Source: Paenibacillus oceani
GTDB taxonomy: Bacteria > Bacillota > Bacilli > Paenibacillales > NBRC-103111
Length of the DNA stretch: 64,000 nucleotides
Direction: 5' to 3'
NCBI RefSeq assembly: GCF_014705615.1
Contig: NZ_JACXJA010000007.1
Span: 1 to 64,000 of the forward strand
Below the pieces are notes generated by a model. It was not told the DNA's origin, did not search any database, and saw only the letters and a list, made by a program, of their open reading frames with translations. Positions 34,626 to 44,145 of the stretch are shown in pieces (within the stretch, counting starts at the first letter, position 1; every line of letters starts with the position of its first letter). The position numbers and the translations under genes were made by a program.

Positions 34626-35621
34626 ATGGAGCCGTCTTACATTTTCATTTTACTTATCGTTGCCCTATCGATTATCGTACTGTCGGTTTTTTTCAGCTTT
34701 TTCCCGGTTATGCTGTGGATTTCGGCCCTGGCGTCTGGCGTTCGCATCGGGATTTTCACTTTGGTGGCGATGCGTCTCCGCCGGGTCATCCCGAGCCGGA
34801 TCGTCAACCCGCTGATCAAGGCACATAAGGCGGGATTGCCGATTTCGAACAACCAGTTGGAAAGCCACTACTTGGCCGGAGGTAACGTAGACCGCGTTGT
34901 TAACGCGCTGATCGCCGCCCAGCGGGCGCAAATTCCGCTGTCGTTCGAGAGGGCGGCCGCGATCGATCTGGCCGGTCGGGATGTGCTGCTGGCGGTACAG
35001 ATGAGCGTTAACCCGAAAGTAATCGAGACGCCGATGGTATCTGCGGTAGCGAAGGACGGAATCGAGGTCAAAGTACGGGCGCGGGTAACGGTGCGTGCCG
35101 ACATCGACCGGCTTGTGGGCGGCGCCGGCGAAGAAACGGTTATCGCGCGGATCGGCGAAGGCATCGTTACGTCCGTCGGTTCGAGCGATACACACAAGCA
35201 GGTGCTGGAAAACCCGGACATGATCTCCCGTACCGTTCTCGGCAAAGGGCTCGACGCCGGCACGGCATTCCAAATTTTGTCGATCGATATTGCGGATGTG
35301 GATATCGGCAAAAATATCGGCGCGCACCTACAGACCGAGCAGGCGGAAGCAGATAAGCGGATCGCCCAGGCGAAAGCCGAGGAGCGCCGCGCTATGGCCG
35401 TCGCCCAGGAGCAGGAGATGAAAGCCCGCGTCGTGGAGATGCGCGCCCGCGTGGTCGAATCCGAGTCGCAGGTGCCGCTGGCGATGTCCGAAGCACTCCG
35501 GGAAGGCAAGATGGGTGTGATGGACTATATGAACTTGCGCAATATCGAGTCGGATACGCAGATGCGATCTTCGTTCGGCAAGATGGGGCAGCCGGACAAA
35601 AGCGATAAGGATCACATGTGA
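34626..35621 (+). CDS. floA: Flotillin-like protein FloA
   Basis: 331 aa, identical in length to B. subtilis FloA (YqfA). Two closely spaced N-terminal hydrophobic segments (residues 3-45) anchor it to the membrane. The SPFH-type domain spans 60-240, and a Glu/Ala-rich coiled coil ([20 protein letters not shown]) follows at 235-285. It forms oligomers in functional membrane microdomains. Start ATG 34626 follows GGGAGGTAG. It is the second gene of the sigma-W operon and its stop overlaps the start of the next gene (TGATG). Confidence 0.96.
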   Translation: MEPSYIFILLIVALSIIVLSVFFSFFPVMLWISALASGVRIGIFTLVAMRLRRVIPSRIVNPLIKAHKAGLPISNNQLESHYLAGGNVDRVVNALIAAQRAQIPLSFERAAAIDLAGRDVLLAVQMSVNPKVIETPMVSAVAKDGIEVKVRARVTVRADIDRLVGGAGEETVIARIGEGIVTSVGSSDTHKQVLENPDMISRTVLGKGLDAGTAFQILSIDIADVDIGKNIGAHLQTEQAEADKRIAQAKAEERRAMAVAQEQEMKARVVEMRARVVESESQVPLAMSEALREGKMGVMDYMNLRNIESDTQMRSSFGKMGQPDKSDKDHM

Positions 35622-36097
35622 TGGAACGGCTGCTGGAGTTCATATCGGGCAATTTGGGACTGGTGATCTTCGTCGCAGGTGTTGCGCTGACGTTTCTGGC
35701 CAAGCTCCGAAAAGAAGGTGGGAACGGGCAAAACGGCCGCAGACGGCCCAAGTCCAATCCGATGATGCCTTCGTTCGGAGGAGAACCGAGCCACACGGAC
35801 CGCCGTTGGCCGGAGCCGTCCTCCACGCAGCCGGAAGCATCCGGTTCGGAGGAGCGCACGCAGACTCGTCCGGCGGAGCGGACCGACAGACGAGCTGACT
35901 TGACCGCCCCGCTCTCCGCCGCAGCGTCCGGAATGGGAGATTCTCCACGATCTGGAACGGGACGGGGACCGTTCGCCGCTCCCGGTGAGGAGGAAGAGCC
36001 GGAGCTGTCCCCAAGTGAGGCGATGCGCGGCATGATGTGGGCGGAAATTTTAGGACCTCCGCGTGCCAAGAAACCTTTCGGCGCGAAAAACCGCTAA
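35621..36097 (+). CDS. Small membrane-anchored protein after floA, unknown function
   Basis: 158 aa from ATG 35621, overlapping the floA stop. One N-terminal transmembrane helix (about residues 7-25) precedes a long Pro/Arg/Ser-rich, probably disordered region and ends with MRGMMWAEILGPPRAKKPFG. It occupies the position of B. subtilis yqfB (74 aa) but is twice as long and I see no clear similarity. Overlap with floA suggests coupled translation and a role with the flotillin system; this is inferred from position only. Confidence 0.7.
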   Translation: MERLLEFISGNLGLVIFVAGVALTFLAKLRKEGGNGQNGRRRPKSNPMMPSFGGEPSHTDRRWPEPSSTQPEASGSEERTQTRPAERTDRRADLTAPLSAAASGMGDSPRSGTGRGPFAAPGEEEEPELSPSEAMRGMMWAEILGPPRAKKPFGAKNR

Positions 36098-36116
36098 AGG
36101 GAGGAAACAAATAAAA

Positions 36117-37313
36117 ATGAAACGATACGGATGGATTCGGAGCAGCATCGCGGCGGTTGCGGTGCTGCTTTTTTTCACTGGCTGTCAGCGGGAAGAGGCC
36201 GGGACGAGCCGTGATGCGGCGAATCCGGTTCAAGCCGGACAGGACGGCTCCGGTCACCGGGGCGCTGCGGAGGCAGTTCCTTACGGAGAGCCGGAAATCG
36301 TCGCAGACAAACTGAATGTGCCGTGGGATCTCGCTTTTGCCCCGGACGGCCGGATGTTCTTCACCGAGCGGCCGGGGACGATACGGGTTATCACGGACGG
36401 CAAGCTTCTTCCAGAACCGGTATTCGCCTTTAGCGGGCCGCCGTTCGTCAGCACAGGCGAAAGCGGTCTGCTCGGCCTGACGCTGGACCCGGACTTTGCG
36501 GCAAACGGTTACATGTACACCTACCATTCTTACGAGATGAACGGAATCAAAAACCGGGTGCTCCGTCTCGTGCTGGAAGGGAACAAGGCGAAGCTCGACC
36601 GTGTCCTGCTCGCCGACATTCCCGGACAGCGCAACCATGACGGCGGGCGAATCCGCTTCGGACCGGACGGGCTGCTGTACGTGACGACCGGAGACGCCCA
36701 GGAGCGGGAGTTGTCGCAGACTCCGGGCAGTCTGGCCGGCAAAATTCTCCGCATCCGCTCCGACGGCACGATTCCGGCGGACAATCCCGATCCGAAATCG
36801 CCGATGTACAGCTATGGCCATCGCAATCCGCAAGGACTGGCGTGGCAGCCGGGGAGCGGGCGGCTGTTCAGCTCGGAGCACGGTCAGACGTCCAAGGACG
36901 AGATCAATATCATCGAGAAGGGCGCCAACTACGGCTGGCCGCTGATCGAGGGAGATGTGAAGGAGGCGAAGCAGCCGCTGCCGGCAGGAACCGTCCTGAG
37001 AACGCCTCTGCTCCATTCTGGGGCGTCCGTGACCTGGGCCCCGTCCGGAATGACCTTTGTTGCCAACGGACCGTGGAAGGGCCAGTTGCTGGTCGCCGGG
37101 CTGCGGGGCGAGCAAGTGCTGAAGCTGACGCTCGAAGGCGCGGACCCGGTTCGCGTCACCGGGCAAGAGTCGCTGTGGAAGGGGCAGTTCGGGAGAATCC
37201 GGAACGTGACCGAAGGACCGGACGGGTCGCTGTACCTGCTGACCAACAACCGGGACGGACGCGGAACGCCGGCTGCCGGCGACGACCGGATTATACGCTT
37301 CAAGCCGAAATGA
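36117..37313 (+). CDS. Lipoprotein PQQ-type aldose sugar dehydrogenase
   Basis: 398 aa from ATG 36117; AGGGAGGAAA precedes it. The N-terminus is a lipoprotein signal with lipobox FFTG-C (Cys about residue 23). The rest is a six-bladed beta-propeller of the soluble quinoprotein glucose dehydrogenase/YliI family: LNVPWDLAFAPDGRMFFTER, TGESGLLGLTLDPDF, RIRFGPDGLLYVTTGD, YGHRNPQGLAWQP and SEHGQTSKDEINIIEKGANYGWP. Relatives oxidise aldose sugars with PQQ; whether this organism has PQQ cannot be seen. It stands outside the cell, tethered to the membrane, and may share the floA transcript (19-nt gap). Confidence 0.88.
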   Translation: MKRYGWIRSSIAAVAVLLFFTGCQREEAGTSRDAANPVQAGQDGSGHRGAAEAVPYGEPEIVADKLNVPWDLAFAPDGRMFFTERPGTIRVITDGKLLPEPVFAFSGPPFVSTGESGLLGLTLDPDFAANGYMYTYHSYEMNGIKNRVLRLVLEGNKAKLDRVLLADIPGQRNHDGGRIRFGPDGLLYVTTGDAQERELSQTPGSLAGKILRIRSDGTIPADNPDPKSPMYSYGHRNPQGLAWQPGSGRLFSSEHGQTSKDEINIIEKGANYGWPLIEGDVKEAKQPLPAGTVLRTPLLHSGASVTWAPSGMTFVANGPWKGQLLVAGLRGEQVLKLTLEGADPVRVTGQESLWKGQFGRIRNVTEGPDGSLYLLTNNRDGRGTPAAGDDRIIRFKPK

Positions 37314-37336
37314 TTCGGCGTTTAGGCTCATGGAGT

Positions 37337-37370
37337 CTCACCGTGATGATACTGTCGCGGTGAGGCTTTT
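37337..37370 (+). terminator. Terminator after the sugar dehydrogenase
   Basis: CTCACCG (37337-37343) pairs with CGGTGAG (37358-37364), with extra inner pairs, followed by GCTTTT. The 287-bp gap to yqfC also has a GACGGC / GCCGTC hairpin at 37511-37526 upstream of a T-run. Confidence 0.7.
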
Positions 37371-37600
37371 GGGATTCGCGGCCATCCGTGGGTCATAACA
37401 CCGTCGAACGAAAAGCGCTTTTCTTTGCGTTTGATCTGCCATGGGCGGGGAATCCGCCTAATTCAGCGATCAAGGACATAGAAAAGGGCTTTTTTTAATT
37501 GCGGCAAAGTGACGGCAGGGGCCGTCTAACGGTCTTTTTTGCCCTTTTCCCGCATATGGTGGTAGAAGCTACGGTTATAAGGCAAGGAGGACCGCACGAC

Positions 37601-37879
37601 ATGCTGCCATGGAACCGGCGACTGAGCAAACTAACAGCCAAACTGCTCGACCTCCCTCAGGACGTCGTGCTGGATATTCCCCGATTCACGATGATCGGCA
37701 ACCGACAGCTGTATATCGAGAACCATCGCGGCGTTCTCCATTTTTCCAGCGAAGTGCTTAAGCTTGGCTTGACCCAGGGTCAACTGGAAATACGCGGCAA
37801 GCAGCTGGTGATCAGAGCGATCTTACCGGAAGAAGTGTTCATCGAAGGGGTCATCACCGATATCCGGTATTCGGAATAG
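37601..37879 (+). CDS. yqfC: Sporulation protein YqfC
   Basis: 92 aa from ATG 37601, 10 nt after AAGGAGG; B. subtilis YqfC is 93 aa. The sequence LLDLPQDVVLDIPRFTMIGN, QLYIENHRGVLHFSSEVLKL and LVIRAILPEEVFIEGVITDI matches the YqfC/YabP family of small beta-rich proteins. In B. subtilis yqfC-yqfD are transcribed in the mother cell under sigma-E and needed for normal sporulation. yqfD follows 49 nt downstream. No clear sigma-E promoter was identified upstream. Confidence 0.92.
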   Translation: MLPWNRRLSKLTAKLLDLPQDVVLDIPRFTMIGNRQLYIENHRGVLHFSSEVLKLGLTQGQLEIRGKQLVIRAILPEEVFIEGVITDIRYSE

Positions 37880-37928
37880 CCCCTTGCGGGCGTATCGTGT
37901 ACAAGCCGTTGTGAAGGAGGAGCAGAAC

Positions 37929-39113
37929 GTGAAAACTACGTTATTCAACCGGATGCGGGGATATGTGTGTGTCGAGCTGCGGGGTCCCCGGATGGAGAAA
38001 GTGCTGAATACGCTGATCGACAGCCGGTTCGTTATCTGGGATATCCGTTACACGGATCAGGAGACGGCGGAGCTGTATATCGTCATCCGCGATTTTTTCA
38101 GGCTTCGCCCGATTTTGAAGGAATCGGGCATGAAGCTGCACGTGAAAGGCCGGTACGGGTTTCCTTTCGTGCTGGACAAGCTCGGACGGCGAAAAATGTT
38201 TCTGGTCGGCATTGTCTGCTTTTTCCTGGCGATCTACACGCTGTCCATGCTAGTCTGGCAAGTGGAGGTGGAAGGCAACGAGAAGCTGAGCAGGGCTGAG
38301 ATCGTCCAGGCGGCGAAAGAGCACGGCATATACCGGTTTCAATGGAAGTTCCGGCTCGAAGACCCGGACATGCTGTCCCACAGGCTGCAAAACCGGCTGC
38401 CCGGCACCGCTTGGGTAGGCGTGGAGATGCAGGGGACGCATATTCGGATCAAGGTGGTGGAATCGTCGCGTCCCGATCCGCGCGAGCTGATGAGTCCGCG
38501 CCATCTCGTCGCGTCCAAAAACGCGCTGGTCACTCAAATATTGGCCGAAAAAGGAAAGCCGTTAGTGAAGCCCAACACCAACGTAAACAAAGGCGATATT
38601 CTGATCTCGGGCATTATCGGCGACGAGTCCAATCAGCAAACCGTAGTCGCCCAGGGAACGGTTCGGGGGATCGTCTGGACCGAGGCGACCGTGGACATCC
38701 CGCTTGTTCTGACCCGCAAAGTATATACCGGGGAGACGAAGACGCGCTCCTATCTGGTGATCGGCAGCAGGGCGCTGCAGGTGAGCGGTTACGGCGATCT
38801 GCCGTTCGCTCAGTTCGAATCGATCCCGGACCATCGGACGGTCCAATGGCGGAATTGGAAGCTGCCGTTCGGCTGGCTGAAGGAGACGCTGCGGGAATCG
38901 CATATCGAGGAAGTCCAACTGGAGCCCGAGGAGGCGAAAGCGATCGCGCTCGAGCGGGCCCGGACCGAGGTTGTATCGGCGGCGGGAGAAGGCGCCGTAT
39001 ACAAGAGCGAAAAGATTATTTTGCATGAAAAGTCGGACAATGGTAAAGTTTATATGAAAGTGCTTTTCGAGATCGAACAGCCGATCGCCGTCGAGCAGCC
39101 GATCGTTCCATGA
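37929..39113 (+). CDS. yqfD: Sporulation membrane protein YqfD
   Basis: 394 aa from GTG 37929, with GAAGGAGG upstream; B. subtilis YqfD is 398 aa. The N-terminal domain of about 85 residues resembles an engulfment-type fold (GYVCVELRGPRMEKVLNTLI). A transmembrane helix follows near 95-115 and then a long extracytoplasmic beta-rich region containing LPGTAWVGVEMQGTHIRIKV and WTEATVDIPLVLTRKVYTGE. It is required for spore formation in B. subtilis and lies with yqfC in the conserved yqfCD-phoH order. A likely second cytosolic or exported helical tail ends the protein. Confidence 0.93.
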   Translation: MKTTLFNRMRGYVCVELRGPRMEKVLNTLIDSRFVIWDIRYTDQETAELYIVIRDFFRLRPILKESGMKLHVKGRYGFPFVLDKLGRRKMFLVGIVCFFLAIYTLSMLVWQVEVEGNEKLSRAEIVQAAKEHGIYRFQWKFRLEDPDMLSHRLQNRLPGTAWVGVEMQGTHIRIKVVESSRPDPRELMSPRHLVASKNALVTQILAEKGKPLVKPNTNVNKGDILISGIIGDESNQQTVVAQGTVRGIVWTEATVDIPLVLTRKVYTGETKTRSYLVIGSRALQVSGYGDLPFAQFESIPDHRTVQWRNWKLPFGWLKETLRESHIEEVQLEPEEAKAIALERARTEVVSAAGEGAVYKSEKIILHEKSDNGKVYMKVLFEIEQPIAVEQPIVP

Positions 39114-39179
39114 CCGGCCGGCGGCAGCGGCGCAGAGGAACCCGCATTCGACTACGACGACAAAGGGACTGAGGCTTTT

Positions 39180-40151
39180 TTGAACCAAGCGACACATTTG
39201 AAAATCACACTCAAAAATGCGGCGGAAGGGCTTGCATTGCTGGGACCGCAGGACAAGTTCATCCAACTGATCGAACGTGAAACGGACGCGAAAATCAATA
39301 CCCGCGAAGCGGAGCTCGTTATCCAGGGATCATCTGCCGAACTGAAATGGCTGGAGCAGCTGTTCGACGTGCTGCTTCAATTAATCCGCAACAATTATCC
39401 GCTTACCGAGAGGGACATTCTGTACGCAATCGAGCTCGCCAAAGAGTTGAAGGCCGATCAGTTGCTCGATCTGTTCAAAGGGGAAATCGCCTCGACCTAC
39501 CGCGGCAAGCCGATCCGGGTCAAGACGATCGGCCAGCGCCACTACGTCTCGACGATCCGCAAGCGGGACATCGTGTTCGGCATCGGACCTGCGGGTACGG
39601 GCAAGACGTATTTGGCCGTCGTGCTCGCCGTCGTCGCGCTGAAGGAAGCTCAGGTCAAGCGTATCGTGCTGACCCGCCCGGCAGTGGAAGCGGGAGAGAG
39701 CCTCGGCTTTTTGCCCGGAGACCTCCAGGAAAAGGTTGACCCCTATTTGCGACCGTTGTATGATGCACTTAACGACGTGCTCGGACCCGAGCAGGTGGCC
39801 AAGTCGCTGGAGCGCGGGCTGATCGAGATCGCGCCGCTCGCCTATATGCGCGGGAGAACTCTGGACGATTCGTTCATCATTTTGGATGAGGCGCAGAACA
39901 CGACGCCGGAGCAGATGAAGATGTTTTTGACCCGCCTCGGATTCGGTTCCAAAATGGTGATCACCGGCGACAAGACGCAGATCGATTTGCCGAGAGGCAA
40001 AAATTCCGGCCTTGTCGAGGCGGAACGCATCCTGAAGTCGATCGAGGAGATCGGAATCGTCTATTTCGCCGACCAGGACGTAGTCCGCCATTCGCTCGTA
40101 CAGAAAATTATCGTCGCGTATCAGCAGGAAGATATGAACATAAAGGGCTGA
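39180..40151 (+). CDS. phoH: PhoH-family ATPase
   Basis: 323 aa from TTG 39180, with GGGACTGAGG upstream. Residues 1-110 form a KH-like N-terminal region. The P-loop ATPase follows: GPAGTGKTYLA (Walker A), LTRPAVEAGESLGFLPGD, FIILDEAQNTTPEQMKMFLTR (Walker B) and MVITGDKTQIDLPRGKNSGL. This is the YbeZ/PhoH type, which partners the rRNA-maturation nuclease YbeY, encoded two genes downstream. It probably acts in RNA processing or ribosome quality control. The position between yqfD and pgpH is the standard Bacillales order. Confidence 0.95.
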   Translation: MNQATHLKITLKNAAEGLALLGPQDKFIQLIERETDAKINTREAELVIQGSSAELKWLEQLFDVLLQLIRNNYPLTERDILYAIELAKELKADQLLDLFKGEIASTYRGKPIRVKTIGQRHYVSTIRKRDIVFGIGPAGTGKTYLAVVLAVVALKEAQVKRIVLTRPAVEAGESLGFLPGDLQEKVDPYLRPLYDALNDVLGPEQVAKSLERGLIEIAPLAYMRGRTLDDSFIILDEAQNTTPEQMKMFLTRLGFGSKMVITGDKTQIDLPRGKNSGLVEAERILKSIEEIGIVYFADQDVVRHSLVQKIIVAYQQEDMNIKG

Positions 40152-40193
40152 CCCTGATTTTAGTCCTGACCATAAAGAAAGGACTGAACGAGA

Positions 40194-42440
40194 GTGGTTC
40201 AAAACCAGCGGAATTCCAACGACGGACAACCATCGATCCGGCCGGGCGGCTGGAAGACCAGCTTCGGGATCCGTCTTCTGCTGTTCGTATTGCTGGGATT
40301 GTTGTTTTACATAGCGGTTGATTCGAGAGTGATCCCGCAGACGTTTAATGTCCAGCTTGGAGCAGTCAGCGAGAAGACGATCTACGCCACGGAACAGTAC
40401 CAGAACGCAATCGAAACCGAAAAGGTCAAGGAAGAAGCAGCAAGACGGGTGCAGCCCGTCTATTCCATTTTGTCGATGAAAAACGAACAGCTGGTCGAGG
40501 CGATCATCGCCAAGCTGCGGCAAATCAACGCCGACGATCAGTTGGCGGCGGCAGACAAGGTCAATGTGTTCCGTTCGGTGTTTCCGACGATGTACAACGA
40601 CCATGCCGAGATGCTGTACGGCTCGATCAAGTCCAGCGACCCGGCCAACGAACCTTTGCTGAACGAAGTGAAGGCCGCGCTGCGCGACCAGCAGTACCGG
40701 ATTCCCGAGGAAGTGTACTTCAAGCTGCCGAGGTTGTCCAAGGAAGATCTAGACGCGATGGAGCCGGTAGCGATCGACGTAGTCGGCAGACTGATGAGCG
40801 ACCAGCTGCTCAACGCGCAGACGGCGCGCGCACGGGTCGCGGAACTGGTCAACACGTCTACGCTTACCAAAAATACGACCCGCGAGATGGTTCAGGAAAT
40901 CGCCAGATTCGTCATCACTCCGAACAAATTCGCCAACCAGAAGGGGACCGAAGAGGAGCGGGCGAAGGCGCGGGAAAATACGAAGCCGGTCTACATCAAC
41001 AAGGGCGACGTGCTGATTCACAAAGGCGAGCTGGTGACGGAGGAAACGTACGAACGGCTAAAAGCGATGGATCTGCTTAAGGAAAAGGTCAGCTATTTGC
41101 CGCAGCTGGGGCTGATTGTGCTGAGCGGGCTGCTCGTGCTGTCCTTGTTCATGTTTATCCGTCAAAGCGAACAGCCGATCCGGACAGGCAACGTCCAGTT
41201 GCTGATGCTCGTCCTTATTTATGTCTTGAACGTAGCCGGGATGAAGATTGTCGCGCTCGGGCAAAACCTCGAATATTCGAATATCGGTTATTTGGCGCCG
41301 GTCGCTTTGGGCGCCATGCTGATCACGATTTTGATCGGGATGCCGATCGCTTTGATTTCATCGGTCATTTTCGCTATCCTGGCGAGCATTATATACAACC
41401 AGGGGAGCGTATCGCTGTTCGATTTCCGGTACGGGTTGCCGGCGCTGGTCGTATGTCTGACTTCGATTTTTGCGATCCAGCGGGCGCACCAGCGGGCGTC
41501 GATACTCAAGGCAGGCATTATGGTGTCGCTGTTCGGATCGATCACGATCGTGGCTCTTATTTTTCTCGACAATATTTATTCGCGCACCGAGATTATACTG
41601 GCCTTTGCTTTCTCCGTTTCGTCCGGGCTGCTGACGGCGGTGCTTGTCATCGGACTGATGCCGTTCTTCGAGGTGGCGTTCGGCATCTTGTCGCCGCTCA
41701 AGCTCGTCGAGCTGTCGAATCCGAATCATCCGCTGCTGCGCAAGCTGCTGACGGAGACGCCGGGCACGTACCACCACAGCGTAATGGTCGGCAATCTGTC
41801 GGAGGCGGCGGCCGAGTCGGTCGGAGCGAACGGTTTGCTTTGCCGGGTAGGCTCGTATTACCATGATATAGGCAAAACGAAAAGACCCAGCTATTTTATC
41901 GAAAACCAGACGAACATTGAAAACCCTCACGATTCTATCGAGCCTTCCTTGAGCAAATCGATCATCGTCGCTCACGCCCGCGACGGAGTCGAGATGCTGA
42001 AGGAGCATAATATGCCGAAGCCGATCCGCGATATTGCCGAGCAGCATCACGGAACGACGCTGCTGAAGTTTTTTTACTTCAAGGCCAAGAAGCTGCAGCA
42101 GGAGGGCGAAGAGCCGATTCCTGAGGAGGAATACCGCTACCCGGGTCCGAAGGCGCAGTCGAAGGAAGCGGCGATCATCGGCATCGCCGACGGCGTGGAA
42201 GCGGCCGTACGGTCGTTGCGCAATCCTTCGATCGAACAGATCGATACGATGGTGCGTAAAATTATAAAGGAACGTCTGGACGACGGCCAATTCAACGAGT
42301 GCGACTTGACGCTCAAAGATTTGGAGACGATCGCGAAGACGTTGAACGAAACGCTGCTGGGCATCTTCCACTCCCGGATCGAATATCCGGCGGACACCCC
42401 GGCGGCAAGCACGGATGCCAAGGAAGCGAAACAAGCGTAA
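40194..42440 (+). CDS. pgpH: Cyclic-di-AMP phosphodiesterase PgpH (7TM-HD)
   Basis: 748 aa. An N-terminal helix (about 20-42) is followed by a large extracellular 7TMR-HDED domain (45-300), seven transmembrane helices (300-500) and a cytosolic HD domain. HD residues are visible in GTYHHSVMVGNLSE, then SYYHDIGKTKRPSYFIENQ and IAEQHHGTTLLKFFY. The family hydrolyses c-di-AMP to pApA and so affects potassium and osmotic balance. Start GTG 40194 has AAAGGACTGAACGAGA upstream. It sits between phoH and ybeY (yqfF position). It is slightly longer than the B. subtilis protein, mainly in the tail. Confidence 0.94.
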   Translation: MVQNQRNSNDGQPSIRPGGWKTSFGIRLLLFVLLGLLFYIAVDSRVIPQTFNVQLGAVSEKTIYATEQYQNAIETEKVKEEAARRVQPVYSILSMKNEQLVEAIIAKLRQINADDQLAAADKVNVFRSVFPTMYNDHAEMLYGSIKSSDPANEPLLNEVKAALRDQQYRIPEEVYFKLPRLSKEDLDAMEPVAIDVVGRLMSDQLLNAQTARARVAELVNTSTLTKNTTREMVQEIARFVITPNKFANQKGTEEERAKARENTKPVYINKGDVLIHKGELVTEETYERLKAMDLLKEKVSYLPQLGLIVLSGLLVLSLFMFIRQSEQPIRTGNVQLLMLVLIYVLNVAGMKIVALGQNLEYSNIGYLAPVALGAMLITILIGMPIALISSVIFAILASIIYNQGSVSLFDFRYGLPALVVCLTSIFAIQRAHQRASILKAGIMVSLFGSITIVALIFLDNIYSRTEIILAFAFSVSSGLLTAVLVIGLMPFFEVAFGILSPLKLVELSNPNHPLLRKLLTETPGTYHHSVMVGNLSEAAAESVGANGLLCRVGSYYHDIGKTKRPSYFIENQTNIENPHDSIEPSLSKSIIVAHARDGVEMLKEHNMPKPIRDIAEQHHGTTLLKFFYFKAKKLQQEGEEPIPEEEYRYPGPKAQSKEAAIIGIADGVEAAVRSLRNPSIEQIDTMVRKIIKERLDDGQFNECDLTLKDLETIAKTLNETLLGIFHSRIEYPADTPAASTDAKEAKQA

Positions 42441-42454
42441 GGAGACGGTGACGG

Positions 42455-43006
42455 ATGAGTTTAAGCTTAAACTGGAACAGCGAGCAGGATGCGATACAGA
42501 TCGGTGAGCCCCTCATCGCCCGGCTGGAGGAACTGCTGAAAATTGCCGCCGAAGCGGAAGGGATCGAGGACGGCGAAGTGGTCGTAAGCTTCGTCGACGA
42601 CGAGACGATCCGGCAGTTGAACCGGGAGTACCGCAATATCGATAAAGCGACCGATGTGTTGTCGTTTTCGATGCTGGAGAGCACCGAAGACGAGCCGGGC
42701 ATCGTATACGGGACGGATGACGAGGAAGAGGACGACGAGGAGAAAGCCAGCCCGGCCGGCGATGAGATCGGGAACATTCTGGAAGACGAGTCCTACCCCG
42801 ATCCGATCGGCGACATCGTGATCTCCGTCCAGAGGGCGATCGCGCAGGCCGAAGAGTACGGACATTCGCTCGAGCGCGAGCTCGGCTTCCTGTTCGTACA
42901 CGGTTTCCTGCACCTGGTCGGCTACGATCATGAGGACGAGGAATCGGAGCGCGCGATGTTTGGCAAGCAGGAGGCGGTTTTGCAAAAAGCCGGGCTGCAT
43001 AGATGA
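42455..43006 (+). CDS. ybeY: Endoribonuclease YbeY (rRNA maturation factor)
   Basis: 183 aa. The zinc motif HGFLHLVGYDHEDEE (three His) is intact near the C-terminus and the family segment VSFVDDETIRQLNREYRNID followed by KATDVLSFSM is present. Between them, around residues 80-110, lies an acidic insertion of about 25 residues (TDDEEEDDEEKA..) that B. subtilis YbeY (157 aa) lacks. The enzyme matures 16S rRNA 3' ends and takes part in ribosome quality control. It overlaps dgkA by 4 nt and is part of the phoH-pgpH-ybeY-dgkA-cdd string. Confidence 0.95.
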   Translation: MSLSLNWNSEQDAIQIGEPLIARLEELLKIAAEAEGIEDGEVVVSFVDDETIRQLNREYRNIDKATDVLSFSMLESTEDEPGIVYGTDDEEEDDEEKASPAGDEIGNILEDESYPDPIGDIVISVQRAIAQAEEYGHSLERELGFLFVHGFLHLVGYDHEDEESERAMFGKQEAVLQKAGLHR

Positions 43007-43704
43007 GAGACGTCAAGAAGTTCCGCAGGAGCTTCCGGTACGCTTACGAAGGGCTGAGGTACGCCTTAGCTTCCCAGCAGAATATGCAGTTTCATTTTTC
43101 GGCGGCGATACTAACGCTCATTCTGGCGATCGTATTCAAGCTTCCGAAGACGGAAATCTTATTCGTGTTGTTGTCGGTTACGCTCGTGATCGTCTGCGAG
43201 CTTATCAATACCGCAGTGGAGAAGGCGGTCGATCTGGCGATGCCGGACCGCCATCCGCTAGCGAAAATCGCTAAAGACGTAGCTGCGGCCGCCGTTCTCG
43301 TATCGGCGGTTTTTGCCGCTATAGTCGGTATGGTTGTATTCTACGAACCGATCGAGAGATTGATCCGGGAGGCTGGCACCGCTAAGAGCGGCCTTACGCC
43401 GGGACTGATCTGGACGCTGGTCGCATTGGTTGCGATGACGGTCATCGTCGCCCAGACGCGGTTTTCCAATCAGCGGATTCCGCTCCGGCCGAGCTTGTTG
43501 ACCGCCGTATCGTTTGCGATCGCCACATGGATCGCTTTATTGACGGCGAATACTTTAGTCGCCTTGCTGGGCTACAGCTTGTCGATCCAGCTTATGTTCG
43601 TCCTGTACGACAAGCGGAGCCGGCAACTGCCGCAATTGGCGGCTGGAGCCCTCATCGGGTCAGTCATGACCGCACTTGCCTTTTACTTGATTAATTATAT
43701 GTGA
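43003..43704 (+). CDS. dgkA: Undecaprenol/diacylglycerol kinase DgkA with membrane extension
   Basis: 233 aa. Residues 1-115 are a complete Gram-positive DgkA: FRYAYEGLRYALASQQNMQFH, then CELINTAVEKAVDLAMPDRHPLAKIAKDVAAAAVL with the catalytic Glu and Asp. The B. subtilis enzyme (about 123 aa) ends there. This one continues for about 115 residues with about four more helices. The extension lacks the KX6RP, SGH and SRX5HX3D motifs of PAP2 phosphatases, so its role is unknown. The kinase phosphorylates undecaprenol for cell-wall lipid recycling. It overlaps ybeY by 4 nt. Confidence 0.92.
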   Translation: MRDVKKFRRSFRYAYEGLRYALASQQNMQFHFSAAILTLILAIVFKLPKTEILFVLLSVTLVIVCELINTAVEKAVDLAMPDRHPLAKIAKDVAAAAVLVSAVFAAIVGMVVFYEPIERLIREAGTAKSGLTPGLIWTLVALVAMTVIVAQTRFSNQRIPLRPSLLTAVSFAIATWIALLTANTLVALLGYSLSIQLMFVLYDKRSRQLPQLAAGALIGSVMTALAFYLINYM

Positions 43705-43722
43705 CGAAGAAGGGAGCCGCCT

Positions 43723-44145
43723 ATGAACAGCAACGGGATCGACGAGCAGCAGCTTATCCGCCACGCGCTGGCCGCCCGCGAACGCGCCTATGCGCCCTAT
43801 TCCGCTTTTCGCGTCGGCAGCGCTTTGCTGGACGGACAAGGTGGCATTCATTACGGCTGTAATGTGGAAAATGCGGCTTACAGCCCCACGAATTGCGCGG
43901 AGCGGACAGCGCTCTTCCGGGCGATCGCCGACGGTCACCAGCCCGGTACGTTCGCTGCGATTGCGATTGCCGGCGATACGGAAGGGCCGATCTCGCCTTG
44001 CGGCGTTTGCCGCCAGGTACTGCTGGAGCTGTGCGCTCCGGACATGCCGGTTATTATGGCCAACCTGAAGGGGGACATCGCTCGGATGACCGTTTCCGGG
44101 CTGCTCCCGGGCGCTTTTGGTCCTAACGATTTGTTGGAAAAATGA
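43723..44145 (+). CDS. cdd: Cytidine deaminase
   Basis: 140 aa, the homotetrameric small type. Zinc site: NCAERTAL (Cys ligand and catalytic Glu) and PCGVCRQVL (two Cys ligands). The substrate loop AYAPYSAFRVGSALL and NVENAAYSPTNCAE agree with the family. It deaminates cytidine and deoxycytidine to uridine compounds for pyrimidine salvage. Start ATG 43723 follows GAAGGGAG. Its normal neighbour era starts 408 nt later here, because a hairpin-rich segment lies between them. Confidence 0.95.
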   Translation: MNSNGIDEQQLIRHALAARERAYAPYSAFRVGSALLDGQGGIHYGCNVENAAYSPTNCAERTALFRAIADGHQPGTFAAIAIAGDTEGPISPCGVCRQVLLELCAPDMPVIMANLKGDIARMTVSGLLPGAFGPNDLLEK

